21,606 nt of DNA from Spirochaetales bacterium. Lineage in GTDB: Bacteria > Spirochaetota > Spirochaetia > DSM-27196 > SLST01. The notes beneath the pieces were generated by a model. It ran no database searches and was not told where the DNA came from. It worked only from the letters and a program-made list of their open reading frames with translations. Every line of letters starts with the position of its first letter. The first letter of the stretch is position 1. The stretch spans positions 1-21,606 of the forward strand of contig SLST01000472.1 in NCBI GenBank assembly GCA_007130265.1, read 5' to 3'. The position numbers and the translations under genes were made by a program. Shown here one piece after another: positions 7,582 through 14,355 of the stretch.

Positions 7582-7610
7582 TTGACAGAAGACGGATCAC
7601 GAACTATATT
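7582..7610 (+). promoter_or_regulatory. perR promoter (sigma-70 type)
   Basis: TTGACA (7582-7587, perfect) is followed by a 17-bp spacer and TATATT (7605-7610, five of six). Transcription would begin near 7617, giving a leader of about 30 bases with the AGAGGTG ribosome site at 7635-7641. It is the best-matching promoter in the window and is overlapped by the dyad at 7602-7620. Confidence 0.75.
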
Positions 7611-7620
7611 AGTAATAGTT
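7602..7620 (+). promoter_or_regulatory. Candidate PerR/Fur-type operator over the perR -10 box
   Basis: AACTAT and ATAGTT form perfect 6-base inverted arms around a 7-base AT-rich centre, 19 bp in all. This resembles the size and AT-rich dyad form of Per and Fur boxes, though it is not a full consensus match. It covers the -10 box and the expected start of transcription, where a bound repressor would block RNA polymerase. Autoregulation of perR is typical of the family; here it is inferred. Confidence 0.5.
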
Positions 7621-7645
7621 CCGATTTTTGAAAAAGAGGTGAAGC

Positions 7646-8047
7646 ATCAGGGCGAAGCCGGAGTACAAGCGCAGCAGGCAGAGGGAGCGGATTCTCGAGG
7701 TCCTGCGCAGCACGAATCTGCACCCGACGGCGGACTGGATCTACGGGCGTCTCAAGGATGAGTTCCCCAATCTCAGCATGGGAACCGTCTACCGCAACCT
7801 GCAGGTACTCATCGAGCAGGGGCTCGCGGCGAAGATCGACTTTGGCAGCACCTTCGACCGGTTTGAGGCGAAGGTGGATCCGCACTATCACTTCGTCTGC
7901 GATGGATGCGGAGCGATCGTCGATCTCGACATCCCGGTGGACGACGCGTTGAACGAGAAGGTCCAGGAAGCAACGTCGTTCGCTGTCCGGCGTCACCGCA
8001 TCGAGTTCTTCGGAATCTGCGATCGCTGTGGAAGGCGGTCGTCGTGA
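7646..8047 (+). CDS. perR: PerR-like Fur-family metalloregulator, apparent ATC start
   Basis: The 133-residue frame holds a full Fur fold. An N-terminal winged helix (residues 1-62, SRQRERILEVLRS and LSMGTVYRNL) precedes a C-terminal metal domain. Structural zinc cysteines are C85-C88 and C125-C128. The regulatory-metal set is H26, E74, H80, H82 and D93. Asp at the last position is the PerR-type choice linked to peroxide sensing, while Glu at 74 is Fur-like. An in-frame TGA at 7640 precedes the frame. No ATG, GTG or TTG occurs before ATG 7778, which would remove most of the DNA-binding domain. The ribosome site AGAGGTG (7635-7641) is correctly spaced for ATC 7646. The start may be a true ATC, or a mutation or sequencing error from ATG. 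The ferritin-like gene follows after 88 bases. Confidence 0.85.
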   Translation: MRAKPEYKRSRQRERILEVLRSTNLHPTADWIYGRLKDEFPNLSMGTVYRNLQVLIEQGLAAKIDFGSTFDRFEAKVDPHYHFVCDGCGAIVDLDIPVDDALNEKVQEATSFAVRRHRIEFFGICDRCGRRSS

Positions 8048-8090
8048 GTGCTTCATGCCATAAAACAAGAATCGTTCCGAGTTTTTTGAA

Positions 8091-8111
8091 TCCAAGCGAC
8101 TTGTCGCTGGA
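8091..8111 (+). repeat. Inverted repeat between perR and the ferritin-like gene
   Basis: AGCGAC-TT-GTCGCT forms perfect 6-base arms, extended by an outer TCC/GGA pair across a single bulged A. A five-T run (8118-8122) starts six bases later. It could be a weak terminator or attenuator after perR, or an operator in the ferritin leader. The two-base loop is tight for an RNA hairpin, so its role is uncertain. Confidence 0.4.
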
Positions 8112-8135
8112 GAATACTTTTTCGAGGAGGCCATA

Positions 8136-8687
8136 ATGGCACGAGTAGCACGAGAGATGGTGGAGAAGGCCGGGGTTGACGTCGACAAGCTTGTCGAGCT
8201 CCTGGTGAAAAACGCGTCGGCGGAGCTGACGACCTTCTACTACTACACGATCCTCCGGGTAAACCTGATTGGACTGGAGGGCGAAGGAGTCAAGGAGATC
8301 GCGGAGACCGCCCGCATCGAGGACCGCAACCACTTTGAGGCGCTGGTTCCCAGAATCTACGAGCTCGGCGGCGAGCTTCCCGGCGACATGAAGGCGTTCC
8401 ATGACGTGTCCGCCTGTCCGCCGGCCAGACTGCCGAAGGACCCGACCGACGTAAAGGCGATCCTCGAGGTCCTCGTAGGCGCCGAGCGGTGCGCAGTCCA
8501 AGGGTACTCGGAGATCTGCGGCATGACCGCCGGCAAGGACCACCGCACGTACGACCTCGCGCTCGCGATCCTCAACGAGGAGATCGAGCACGAGTCATGG
8601 TTCTCGGAGTTCCTGGGAGAGGGCCCGTCGGGACACTTCCTGCGAAGGGGCGAAACCTCACCCTTCGTCTCCAAGTTCATGAAGTAA
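8136..8687 (+). CDS. Dps-like ferritin (DPSL/thioferritin-type)
   Basis: GAGGAGG (8124-8130) five bases before ATG 8136 fixes the start of this 183-residue four-helix-bundle protein. Candidate di-iron ligands are E30 (NASAELTTFYYYTI), E62 and H66 (IEDRNHFEAL), E117 (GAERCAV) and E149/H152 (NEEIEHESWF). C119 and C128 lie in the helix beside the site, with C94 before it; Dps-like thioferritins carry a conserved cysteine pair near a bacterioferritin-like centre. These proteins form cages that use peroxide to oxidise and store Fe(II), protecting DNA. Placement behind a PerR-like regulator strongly suggests peroxide and iron control. It may be co-transcribed from the perR promoter, and a GC-rich hairpin follows the stop codon. 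Confidence 0.85.
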   Translation: MARVAREMVEKAGVDVDKLVELLVKNASAELTTFYYYTILRVNLIGLEGEGVKEIAETARIEDRNHFEALVPRIYELGGELPGDMKAFHDVSACPPARLPKDPTDVKAILEVLVGAERCAVQGYSEICGMTAGKDHRTYDLALAILNEEIEHESWFSEFLGEGPSGHFLRRGETSPFVSKFMK

Positions 8688-8693
8688 CCGCGA

Positions 8694-8719
8694 GGGAACC
8701 GGCTCACGGGCCGGTTCCC
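8694..8719 (+). terminator. Hairpin terminator between convergent genes
   Basis: GGGAACCGGC (8694-8703) and GCCGGTTCCC (8710-8719) are perfect 10-base inverted arms around a 6-base loop, seven bases after the ferritin-like stop codon. No long T run follows on either strand, so it may act as a bidirectional hairpin terminator between the ferritin-like gene and the convergent isomerase gene. Confidence 0.65.
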
Positions 8720-8738
8720 GTTCCCACGGAGCAGCCCG

Positions 8739-9497
8739 CTACAGCATCGCCTGCAGATTGTCGTAGCTGATCTTGATCGACTCGAACGGATCGCGGCGGC
8801 ACGTATCCTGCTCCACCACGTACCATTTCACGCCGGCGGCCTTGCACGCCTCGATGATCCCGTCCCAGTTCAGATTCCCCTCGCCCACCTCGGCAAGCAC
8901 GATCTCGTTGTCGACGATCGTATAGTCCTTGAAGTGGATGACCGACATCCGGTCCGCGAGCTTGCGAATCCACGAGATGACGTCCGCGCCGGCCTTCTGC
9001 ACCCAGGCGGTGTCGATCTTCGCCTCGAGGTAGCGCGGGTCCGACTCCTCGTAGAGGATGTCGAAGCCGGTGCGACTGCCGTAGCGCTCGAACTCGAAGG
9101 CGTGGTTGTGGTAGGCAAGCTTGATGCCTTCATCAGCGAGCTTGCGGCCGGCCTCGCTCAGGATCCGCGCAAGCTCCGCGTACCCTTCGGCCGAGCGCAT
9201 GTTCCCGGGCCCCGCAGCGAGCGCGGTGTGGGTGCACTCGAGGGTCCTGAGGTCGGCGACCGTCTGCGCGAGGTTGTCCGTGAGCGAGTCAAGGCCCGCC
9301 TGCGTGGCCATGCACTCGAGACCGACGTCATCGAGGGCGGCCTTGATCGCGGCGGCCGGGATGTCCGGGCTGGCTCCGGCGAGCTCAACCGCGCCGTATC
9401 CGGCGGCCTTCGTCCTGACCATGGCGTCCCGGAAATCCGCTTCGTTCTGCAGCGACTGCCGTACGGTGTACAGCTCCAGTGCAATCGACTTACCCAT
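8739..9497 (-). CDS. Sugar phosphate isomerase/epimerase (xylose isomerase-like TIM barrel)
   Basis: ATG 9497 follows AGAGGAG at six-base spacing and gives 252 residues, normal for the AP-endonuclease-2 / xylose-isomerase-like TIM barrel family. Family features are the opening IALELYTVRQSL, GYGAVELAG, KLAYHNHAFEFE, KIDTAWVQKAG, MSVIHFKDY and WYVVEQD, which carry the Glu, Asp and His residues that usually bind a divalent metal. Members isomerise or epimerise sugars, inosose or hydroxypyruvate-type substrates, so the exact reaction cannot be read. It starts 26 bases after the stop of the GH4 gene, so the two form an operon, and it probably handles a sugar released by the GH4 enzyme or a derivative. 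No signal peptide is seen. Confidence 0.85.
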   Translation of the reverse strand: MGKSIALELYTVRQSLQNEADFRDAMVRTKAAGYGAVELAGASPDIPAAAIKAALDDVGLECMATQAGLDSLTDNLAQTVADLRTLECTHTALAAGPGNMRSAEGYAELARILSEAGRKLADEGIKLAYHNHAFEFERYGSRTGFDILYEESDPRYLEAKIDTAWVQKAGADVISWIRKLADRMSVIHFKDYTIVDNEIVLAEVGEGNLNWDGIIEACKAAGVKWYVVEQDTCRRDPFESIKISYDNLQAML

Positions 9498-9523
9498 TCT
9501 TGGCTCCTCTTTTCGTGTGGCAA

Positions 9524-10858
9524 CTATTTCAGCGGCGGCAGCATCTCGCCGTGCGCCTCGATGAGATCATCGCACAGCGCGCGGATCTCCGAAAGCGGAA
9601 GCTCCGCGGCGGTATGCGGATCGAGGTACGCGGCCTGGTAGACCCGCTCGCGGCTCCCGGTGAGCGCCGCCTCGATCGTCAGCAGCTGCACGTTGATGTT
9701 CGTCATGTTGAGCGCGGCGCACTGCGTGGGCAGCGGCCCGAAGAGCGTGGGCTGCACTTTGTTCCGGTCGACGAGGCAGGCGACTTCGACGACTGCGTCG
9801 TCGGGCAGATTGGGGATCGACCCCTTGTTCAAGACGTTGCCGTGAATGCGCGTCGGCATGTCGGTCACGACCGCATCCATGATATAGGAGCCGTACTCGT
9901 GCGTCCGCTCATGGCTCAGCGACGCGTTGTTGACGATCTCACCCTTGCGCTTCGCCCAGTTCTCGATCTGACGCTCGCACCGCCGCGGGTACTCGTCGAG
10001 CGGAATGTTGTACCGTTCGATCAGTTGCGGGTATCCCGCCTTGATCCAGTACGGCGAGTACTCCGCGCTGTGCTCGGAGCTCTCCGTCACGTAGTAGCCG
10101 AAGTGGCGCATGATCTCGTAGCGCACCATGTCCCAGTGGGTCTCACCCGCCTCGACCGCCGCGTCGTTCTTCGCGAACGCACGCTTGCGCACTTCGGGAT
10201 AGATGTCCTTGCCGTCCGCGGCGAGCTCGAGCAGCCAGCCCATGTGGTTGATGCCGGCGATACTCCACTGCGTGCGCTCGACAAGATCCTCCATGTCGAG
10301 CGAGCGCAGCAGCCCGGGCACGCACGCCTGGACGCTGTGGCACAGGCCCACGGTCGCGACACCCGTCGCCTGCAGCACCGCGCCGGTCACGATCGCCATG
10401 GGGTTCGTGTAGTTCAACAGAAGCGCCTCCGGACAGACCTCTTCCATATCGCGGGCGAAGTCGACCATCACGGGTATCGTCCGCAGCCCGCGGAAAATCC
10501 CGCCGATCCCGAGCGTATCCGCGATCGTCTGACGCAGTCCGTACTTCTTTGGAATCTCAAAGTCGATCACGGTGCTCGGCCGGTATCCGCCCACCTGGAT
10601 CGCGTTGACGACGAAACTCGCGCCCTTGAGCGCGGCCTTTCGGTTCTCGAGCCCCAGGTGCGCGGTGACCGTCGCGCGTCCCTCGTTGATCGAGGTATTG
10701 AGATTCTCCACCATCATGCGCGACTCTTCGAGGCGGTCGGCGTCGATGTCGTAGAGCGCAATGTGCGCGTCCTGCAGCGATTCGGTGAGCATCGTGTCGC
10801 CGAGGATATTTTTGGCGAAGACCGTGCTCCCCGCCCCAATGAAGGTGATTCTGACCAT
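9524..10858 (-). CDS. melA: Alpha-galactosidase, GH4 family (MelA-like)
   Basis: This 444-residue protein matches E. coli MelA along its length as I recall it. It has the NAD-binding FIGAGST (residues 6-12), LLNYTNPMA, GLCHSVQ with metal ligand C173, AGINHM with metal ligand H205, YVTESSEHSAEYSPYWIK, PNLPDDAVVEVACLVD and YQAAYLDPHTAAELPLSEI. GH4 enzymes hydrolyse glycosides by an oxidation-elimination mechanism with NAD+ and Mn2+; MelA acts on melibiose-type alpha-galactosides in the cytoplasm. Other GH4 activities (alpha-glucuronidase, for example) are possible, but the MelA-type C-terminus favours galactose. There is no Shine-Dalgarno. A TTCACC-N17-TACGAT promoter ends five bases before ATG 10858, which suggests a leaderless message. 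It is the first gene of a pair with the isomerase and divergent from the 2-hydroxyacid dehydrogenase. Confidence 0.87.
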   Translation of the reverse strand: MVRITFIGAGSTVFAKNILGDTMLTESLQDAHIALYDIDADRLEESRMMVENLNTSINEGRATVTAHLGLENRKAALKGASFVVNAIQVGGYRPSTVIDFEIPKKYGLRQTIADTLGIGGIFRGLRTIPVMVDFARDMEEVCPEALLLNYTNPMAIVTGAVLQATGVATVGLCHSVQACVPGLLRSLDMEDLVERTQWSIAGINHMGWLLELAADGKDIYPEVRKRAFAKNDAAVEAGETHWDMVRYEIMRHFGYYVTESSEHSAEYSPYWIKAGYPQLIERYNIPLDEYPRRCERQIENWAKRKGEIVNNASLSHERTHEYGSYIMDAVVTDMPTRIHGNVLNKGSIPNLPDDAVVEVACLVDRNKVQPTLFGPLPTQCAALNMTNINVQLLTIEAALTGSRERVYQAAYLDPHTAAELPLSEIRALCDDLIEAHGEMLPPLK

Positions 10859-10863
10859 TCGGC

Positions 10864-10892
10864 ATCGTAGCAGAAGGGCCCGCCAAGGTGAA
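10864..10892 (-). promoter_or_regulatory. Promoter of the GH4 gene, leaderless spacing
   Basis: On the minus strand, TTCACC (10892-10887), a 17-bp spacer and TACGAT (10869-10864) are followed after five bases by ATG 10858. No ribosome site lies between them. Confidence 0.45.
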
Positions 10893-10913
10893 GTCCCCGG
10901 AGACGCTCCTCTG

Positions 10914-10942
10914 TTGTCCAGAGTCGACGGATGTGCGAAATT
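10914..10942 (+). promoter_or_regulatory. Weak candidate promoter of the 2-hydroxyacid dehydrogenase gene
   Basis: TTGTCC (10914-10919), a 17-bp spacer and GAAATT (10937-10942) are followed after seven bases by ATG 10950. The -10 matches only at three positions, but the geometry repeats that seen at other genes lacking a Shine-Dalgarno here. Confidence 0.25.
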
Positions 10943-10949
10943 GGCACGG

Positions 10950-11921
10950 ATGACGGATCAACGAATCATCCACCTTGGGATCGACCCCGAAAGGTACCCT
11001 GCGGGCGCCGTCGAGGCGGTGCACTCTCGAGCTCCCGACTATGAGCTCCTCGTCTCGACGGACCGAAGCGAGATCGAGCGCAATCTGGAGCGCATCGAGG
11101 TCTCTCTCGCCCACTTCCCGCATGACCTGTTCGCGTCCGCGCCGAGCCTTCGGTGGTTTCAGCAGGCCGGCGCGGGGGCCGACTGGCTCGGTCGCCATCC
11201 GACGGCTCGCGAACTGCCCTTCGTGCTCACGAGCGCCTCTGGTGTTCACGCGATTCCCATCAGCGAGCACATGTTCGGCTTTCTGCTCGCGCTCGGCCGC
11301 GGTTTTCCAGGAGCCATACGCGGCCAGAGCAAAGGCGTCTGGACCCGGATCGACGACCCCGAAGTCTTCGAGATCGCAGGCAAGCGGGTGCTCGTGCTCG
11401 GAGTCGGGGCGATCGGGGAGAGGTTCGCGCGCCTGTGCGCCGCGAACGACATGGAAGTGGTCGGTCTGCGGCGCAACCCGGAGATCCCCGCGGAAGGAGT
11501 CGGGCGGATGGTCGGCATGGACGAGCTGCACGAGGAGCTTCCCCACACCGACATCGTCGCCAGCACGCTCCCGCTAACCTCCGAAACACACCACTTTCTC
11601 GGACGAGAGGAGTTCACCCTCTTGAAAGAGGGGGCGATCGTGGTCAACATCGGGAGAGGAGCCACGATCGACGAGACAGCGCTCGTCGACGCGCTGCGAA
11701 GCGGGAAGGTGCGCGCCGCCGGGCTCGACGTCTTTGAAACCGAGCCGCTCCCGGAGGACTCGCCACTGTGGAAGATGGAGCAGGTGTTGATCACGGCGCA
11801 CTACTCCGGCAGTACGCCCACGTACAACAAACGGGTGTTCGAGATATTCCTCGACAACCTTGACCGGTACATGCGCGGAGAGCCATTGCGCAACGTGGTG
11901 GACAAGACCGTGGGATACTGA
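10950..11921 (+). CDS. D-isomer-specific 2-hydroxyacid dehydrogenase
   Basis: This 323-residue protein has the two-lobed fold of the family: an N-terminal substrate lobe, a Rossmann domain with VLGVGAIGERFA, then the return to the substrate lobe. The catalytic set is visible: R236 (VVNIGRGATID), E265 (DVFETEPLP) and H284 (LITAHYSG). The enzyme interconverts 2-keto acids and D-2-hydroxy acids with NAD(P)H. It resembles glyoxylate/hydroxypyruvate reductases in length, but the substrate is not readable. The start is ATG 10950; the open frame upstream has no good ribosome site and would overlap the divergent GH4 gene. The nitroreductase gene begins 12 bases after the stop, so the two form an operon. 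An Ala replaces the common Pro before the catalytic His. Confidence 0.87.
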   Translation: MTDQRIIHLGIDPERYPAGAVEAVHSRAPDYELLVSTDRSEIERNLERIEVSLAHFPHDLFASAPSLRWFQQAGAGADWLGRHPTARELPFVLTSASGVHAIPISEHMFGFLLALGRGFPGAIRGQSKGVWTRIDDPEVFEIAGKRVLVLGVGAIGERFARLCAANDMEVVGLRRNPEIPAEGVGRMVGMDELHEELPHTDIVASTLPLTSETHHFLGREEFTLLKEGAIVVNIGRGATIDETALVDALRSGKVRAAGLDVFETEPLPEDSPLWKMEQVLITAHYSGSTPTYNKRVFEIFLDNLDRYMRGEPLRNVVDKTVGY

Positions 11922-11933
11922 GAGGGGGGGAGA

Positions 11934-12518
11934 ATGGATCTTGCAGACCTCGTACGAAGGAACCGCAGCTATCGCCGATTCGACGGGAAACACACGGTTT
12001 CGCTGCAGACGATGCGCGAACTCGTCGGCCTCGCGCGGATCACTCCATCGGCGATGAACCGGCAGCCGCTCAAGTACATCGTCTCCTGCGGCCCGGAGAC
12101 GAACGCACGGATCTACGAGACACTCTCCTGGGCGGGTTCACTCAAAGATTGGGACGGGCCGCAGCCGCACGAACGGCCGACCGCCTACGTCATCATCCTC
12201 GTCGACAAGGAGCTCAACCCGAACGCCGGAAACGACATCGGGATCACGGCGCAGACGATGCTCCTCGCAGCGGTGGAAATGGACCTTGGAGGGTGTATGG
12301 TCGGAGCGGTAAACCGGCCCGCGCTCAGGAAGGCGCTCTCTATTCCTGAAGGCCTCGAGATCGGTCTGGTCGTGGCCATCGGGAAGCCGGTGGAGGAGAT
12401 CGTCCTCGAGGATGCCGAGCCCCGCGGCTCCGTCACCTACTATCGCAGGCCGGACCAGTCGCACCACGTTCCCAAGCGGACGATGGGCGAGATCCTCGTC
12501 GCGGAGCACGCAAACTGA
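11934..12518 (+). CDS. Nitroreductase-family FMN oxidoreductase
   Basis: A purine-rich GGGGGGGAGA runs up to ATG 11934. The 194-residue product shows the nitroreductase opening MDLADLVRRNRSYRRFDG, where the Arg and Ser contact FMN phosphate. It then has ITPSAMNRQPLKYIV for the FMN loop and NDIGITAQTMLLAAVEMDLGGCMVGA, the central dimer helix. Family members bind FMN as dimers and reduce nitro groups, quinones or enones with NAD(P)H; some act on physiological substrates unrelated to nitro compounds. The C-terminal tail (YYRRPDQSHHVPKRTMGEIL) is typical of the short nitroreductases of anaerobes. It is translated downstream of the 2-hydroxyacid dehydrogenase and converges with the EamA transporter gene, with eight bases between their ends. 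Confidence 0.87.
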   Translation: MDLADLVRRNRSYRRFDGKHTVSLQTMRELVGLARITPSAMNRQPLKYIVSCGPETNARIYETLSWAGSLKDWDGPQPHERPTAYVIILVDKELNPNAGNDIGITAQTMLLAAVEMDLGGCMVGAVNRPALRKALSIPEGLEIGLVVAIGKPVEEIVLEDAEPRGSVTYYRRPDQSHHVPKRTMGEILVAEHAN

Positions 12519-12526
12519 CGTCGGGG

Positions 12527-13435
12527 CTACCCGAGCGTTACGAGCACGAGCCCGGCGAGAAGGACGGCAGTTCCCACGACGCGAGGCCCGTTCACCTGTT
12601 CCTTCAGGATTGCGATCGCCATGAACACCCCGATCGGCAGGCTCACCTGACGGAAGGCCACGACGTAGGCAACGTTGCGCGCATATCCGTATGCCACGAG
12701 GACGAGGGCGTAGGCGGCAACGATCGCGACCCCGGAGATCAGCGCCTCCTTCACGCGGATCGAGCGCAGATCCCGGGCGATCTGTCCTGCCCCGCCTGCG
12801 AGGAGGGCAAGCCCGGTAAGACCAATGGCGGATGCGAGTGACTCGAACATCGCGTAGACCAGCGGCGCGCGAACGCTCCCGCCCGCCGACCCCACGGCCG
12901 ACCGGAACGCCGCGAGCGCCCCGTCGTCGACGATCGAGTAGCCGGTCGTACCTACCCCTGCGAGCATCGCGTAGAGCAACCATCCCCCGCCGAACGACCT
13001 CCACGCGAAGCGACGAAACGACGGCTGCGGCAGAATCAGGATGCCGAGCGTTACCGCGACCATCCCGGCGAGACCGAGCGCCGTGACCGGATCGCCCTGA
13101 CCGAGTAGATGAGCTACCGTGGGCACGAGCAGGACCGGGAGCGCTCGCGCGATCGGATAGGCGACGGCCATGTCGTGCGAGCGATAGGCTCCGGCGAGCC
13201 CCGTGAAGTAGAGCGTCTGAAAGAGACCGGCAAGCGGCAACCGCCACCAGGTCGCCGCAGGCATGAGCGCCACGACATCCCGCCAGAGGATCACGAACGG
13301 GGCGAGCGCGAGCACGCCCACGAGCGATGCCACGAGGTAGTACGCACCGACGGGCCGTGAACGCCGGCCGAGCATGTTCCACGACGCGTGCACGAAAGCC
13401 GAGGTGAGTACGAGCAGCAGCGAGATGAGCGTCAT
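12527..13435 (-). CDS. EamA/DMT-family transporter
   Basis: This 302-residue, strongly hydrophobic protein has about ten predicted membrane segments in two repeats of five, the standard drug/metabolite transporter (EamA) layout. The first starts at MTLISLLLVLTSAFVHASWN, and the second repeat begins near residue 165. YPIARALPVLLVPTVAHLLG and RQVSLPIGVFMAIAILKEQ are the paired family motifs at the ends of the repeats. These carriers export or import small metabolites across the inner membrane; the substrate is unknown. ATG 13435 has a weak ribosome site (GAGGA, three bases away). It begins 25 bases after the SDR dehydrogenase stop and is probably co-transcribed, suggesting it moves that enzyme's substrate or product. 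Confidence 0.85.
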   Translation of the reverse strand: MTLISLLLVLTSAFVHASWNMLGRRSRPVGAYYLVASLVGVLALAPFVILWRDVVALMPAATWWRLPLAGLFQTLYFTGLAGAYRSHDMAVAYPIARALPVLLVPTVAHLLGQGDPVTALGLAGMVAVTLGILILPQPSFRRFAWRSFGGGWLLYAMLAGVGTTGYSIVDDGALAAFRSAVGSAGGSVRAPLVYAMFESLASAIGLTGLALLAGGAGQIARDLRSIRVKEALISGVAIVAAYALVLVAYGYARNVAYVVAFRQVSLPIGVFMAIAILKEQVNGPRVVGTAVLLAGLVLVTLG

Positions 13436-13460
13436 GGGTCCTCAGGCCTTCCAGGTCAGG

Positions 13461-14201
13461 CTAGTCGAACTGGAAGCCGCCGTTCATGTCGACGATCTCA
13501 CCGGTGATGAACCCCGCCTTCTCGGACACGAGGAACATGACCGTGTGGGCGAACTCTTCCGGCTCACAGAACCTGCCCACCGGGATCTTCTCCGCGACCT
13601 CGGCTCGCTTCTCCGCGGAGAGCTGCTCCATCACCATGGGGGTCCGCACGAAGGCCGGAGCGATGCCGTTGACGGTGATGCCCTCGCGCGTTGTCTCCGC
13701 AGCGATCGAGAAGGTCAGGCCTATCAGCGCCGCCTTTGAGACCGAGTAGGCGGTGCCCGCGGTCAGTCCTCCGCACTTGGCCGCCCACGAGGAGATGTTG
13801 ACGATGCGCCCCCATTTCTTCTCGCGCATGCCGGGCAGCACCTCTCGCGTCAGGTAGAACGCACCGTTGAGGTTCACCGCGAGGATTCGGTTCCACTCCT
13901 CCGGGGTCGTACCCAACGCCTTGTTGTTGGACAGGATGCCGGCGTTGTTGACGAGGATGTCCACGGTACCCAGGTCGTTGCGGATCGCGTCGGCGCCCGT
14001 GTGGACCGCGGCCGGATCGCTGATGTCGAAGACGTACGGCGTCACGAGACCCCGCCCCGCCGCGACGACCGGTTCGAGGGCGTCTGCCTTGATGTCCACC
14101 GCGGCGGTGGTGATGCCGGCCTCAACAAGGGCCTCGACGACGGATCGCCCCATCGCCCCGGCAGCGCCGGTTACGATCGCCAGATGTTTCGTTGATGTCA
14201 T
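13461..14201 (-). CDS. Short-chain dehydrogenase/reductase (SDR)
   Basis: Starting at ATG 14201 gives 246 residues, the usual length for classical SDRs. The cofactor motif TGAAGAMG lies at 11-18, VNNAG at 84-88, and the catalytic S138, Y152 and K156 fall in NISSWAAKCGG and TAYSVSK. The substrate-binding region MVMEQLSAEKRAEVAEKIPVGRFCEPEEFA and the end GEIVDMNGGFQFD are also family-typical. The D36 in VDIKAD, where the adenine-binding acid usually lies, suggests NAD(H) preference. The substrate is probably a sugar or hydroxy acid, but it cannot be determined. A longer frame upstream is possible, but a promoter with 7-base spacing to ATG 14201 supports this start. The gene precedes the EamA transporter and is divergent from the second UroD-fold gene. 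Confidence 0.88.
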   Translation of the reverse strand: MTSTKHLAIVTGAAGAMGRSVVEALVEAGITTAAVDIKADALEPVVAAGRGLVTPYVFDISDPAAVHTGADAIRNDLGTVDILVNNAGILSNNKALGTTPEEWNRILAVNLNGAFYLTREVLPGMREKKWGRIVNISSWAAKCGGLTAGTAYSVSKAALIGLTFSIAAETTREGITVNGIAPAFVRTPMVMEQLSAEKRAEVAEKIPVGRFCEPEEFAHTVMFLVSEKAGFITGEIVDMNGGFQFD

Positions 14202-14208
14202 GGGTGAA

Positions 14209-14237
14209 GGTGTACCCCAAAAAGGGCCGCGTGTCAC
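14209..14237 (-). promoter_or_regulatory. Promoter of the SDR gene, near-leaderless
   Basis: On the minus strand, GTGACA (14237-14232), a 17-bp spacer and TACACC (14214-14209) are followed after seven bases by ATG 14201. The -35 is five of six and the -10 is weak at its last position. No Shine-Dalgarno is present. Confidence 0.4.
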
Positions 14238-14343
14238 GGTGGTCGCGCACCCGACGGCCGCCGCAATCGTCCGGCGGCGCACCGACAGAAGGATCGTACG
14301 GCGTCGACTCGGTCCTCCCCTGTCCGGGATCCGCGCAATACCC

Positions 14344-14349
14344 TATAGT
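14344..14349 (+). promoter_or_regulatory. -10 element of the second UroD-fold gene, leaderless spacing
   Basis: TATAGT (14344-14349) matches the -10 consensus at five of six bases and ends six bases before ATG 14356. No ribosome site is present and no good -35 is seen, though TGTCCG lies at 17-bp spacing. It supports 14356 rather than an upstream start. Confidence 0.45.
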
Positions 14350-14355
14350 GCTCCC

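Noticed and set aside
9479..10870. Long open frame on the plus strand, 463 codons
   Set aside because: Antisense to the GH4 alpha-galactosidase, with low-complexity Arg/Val/Asp composition and no start signal.
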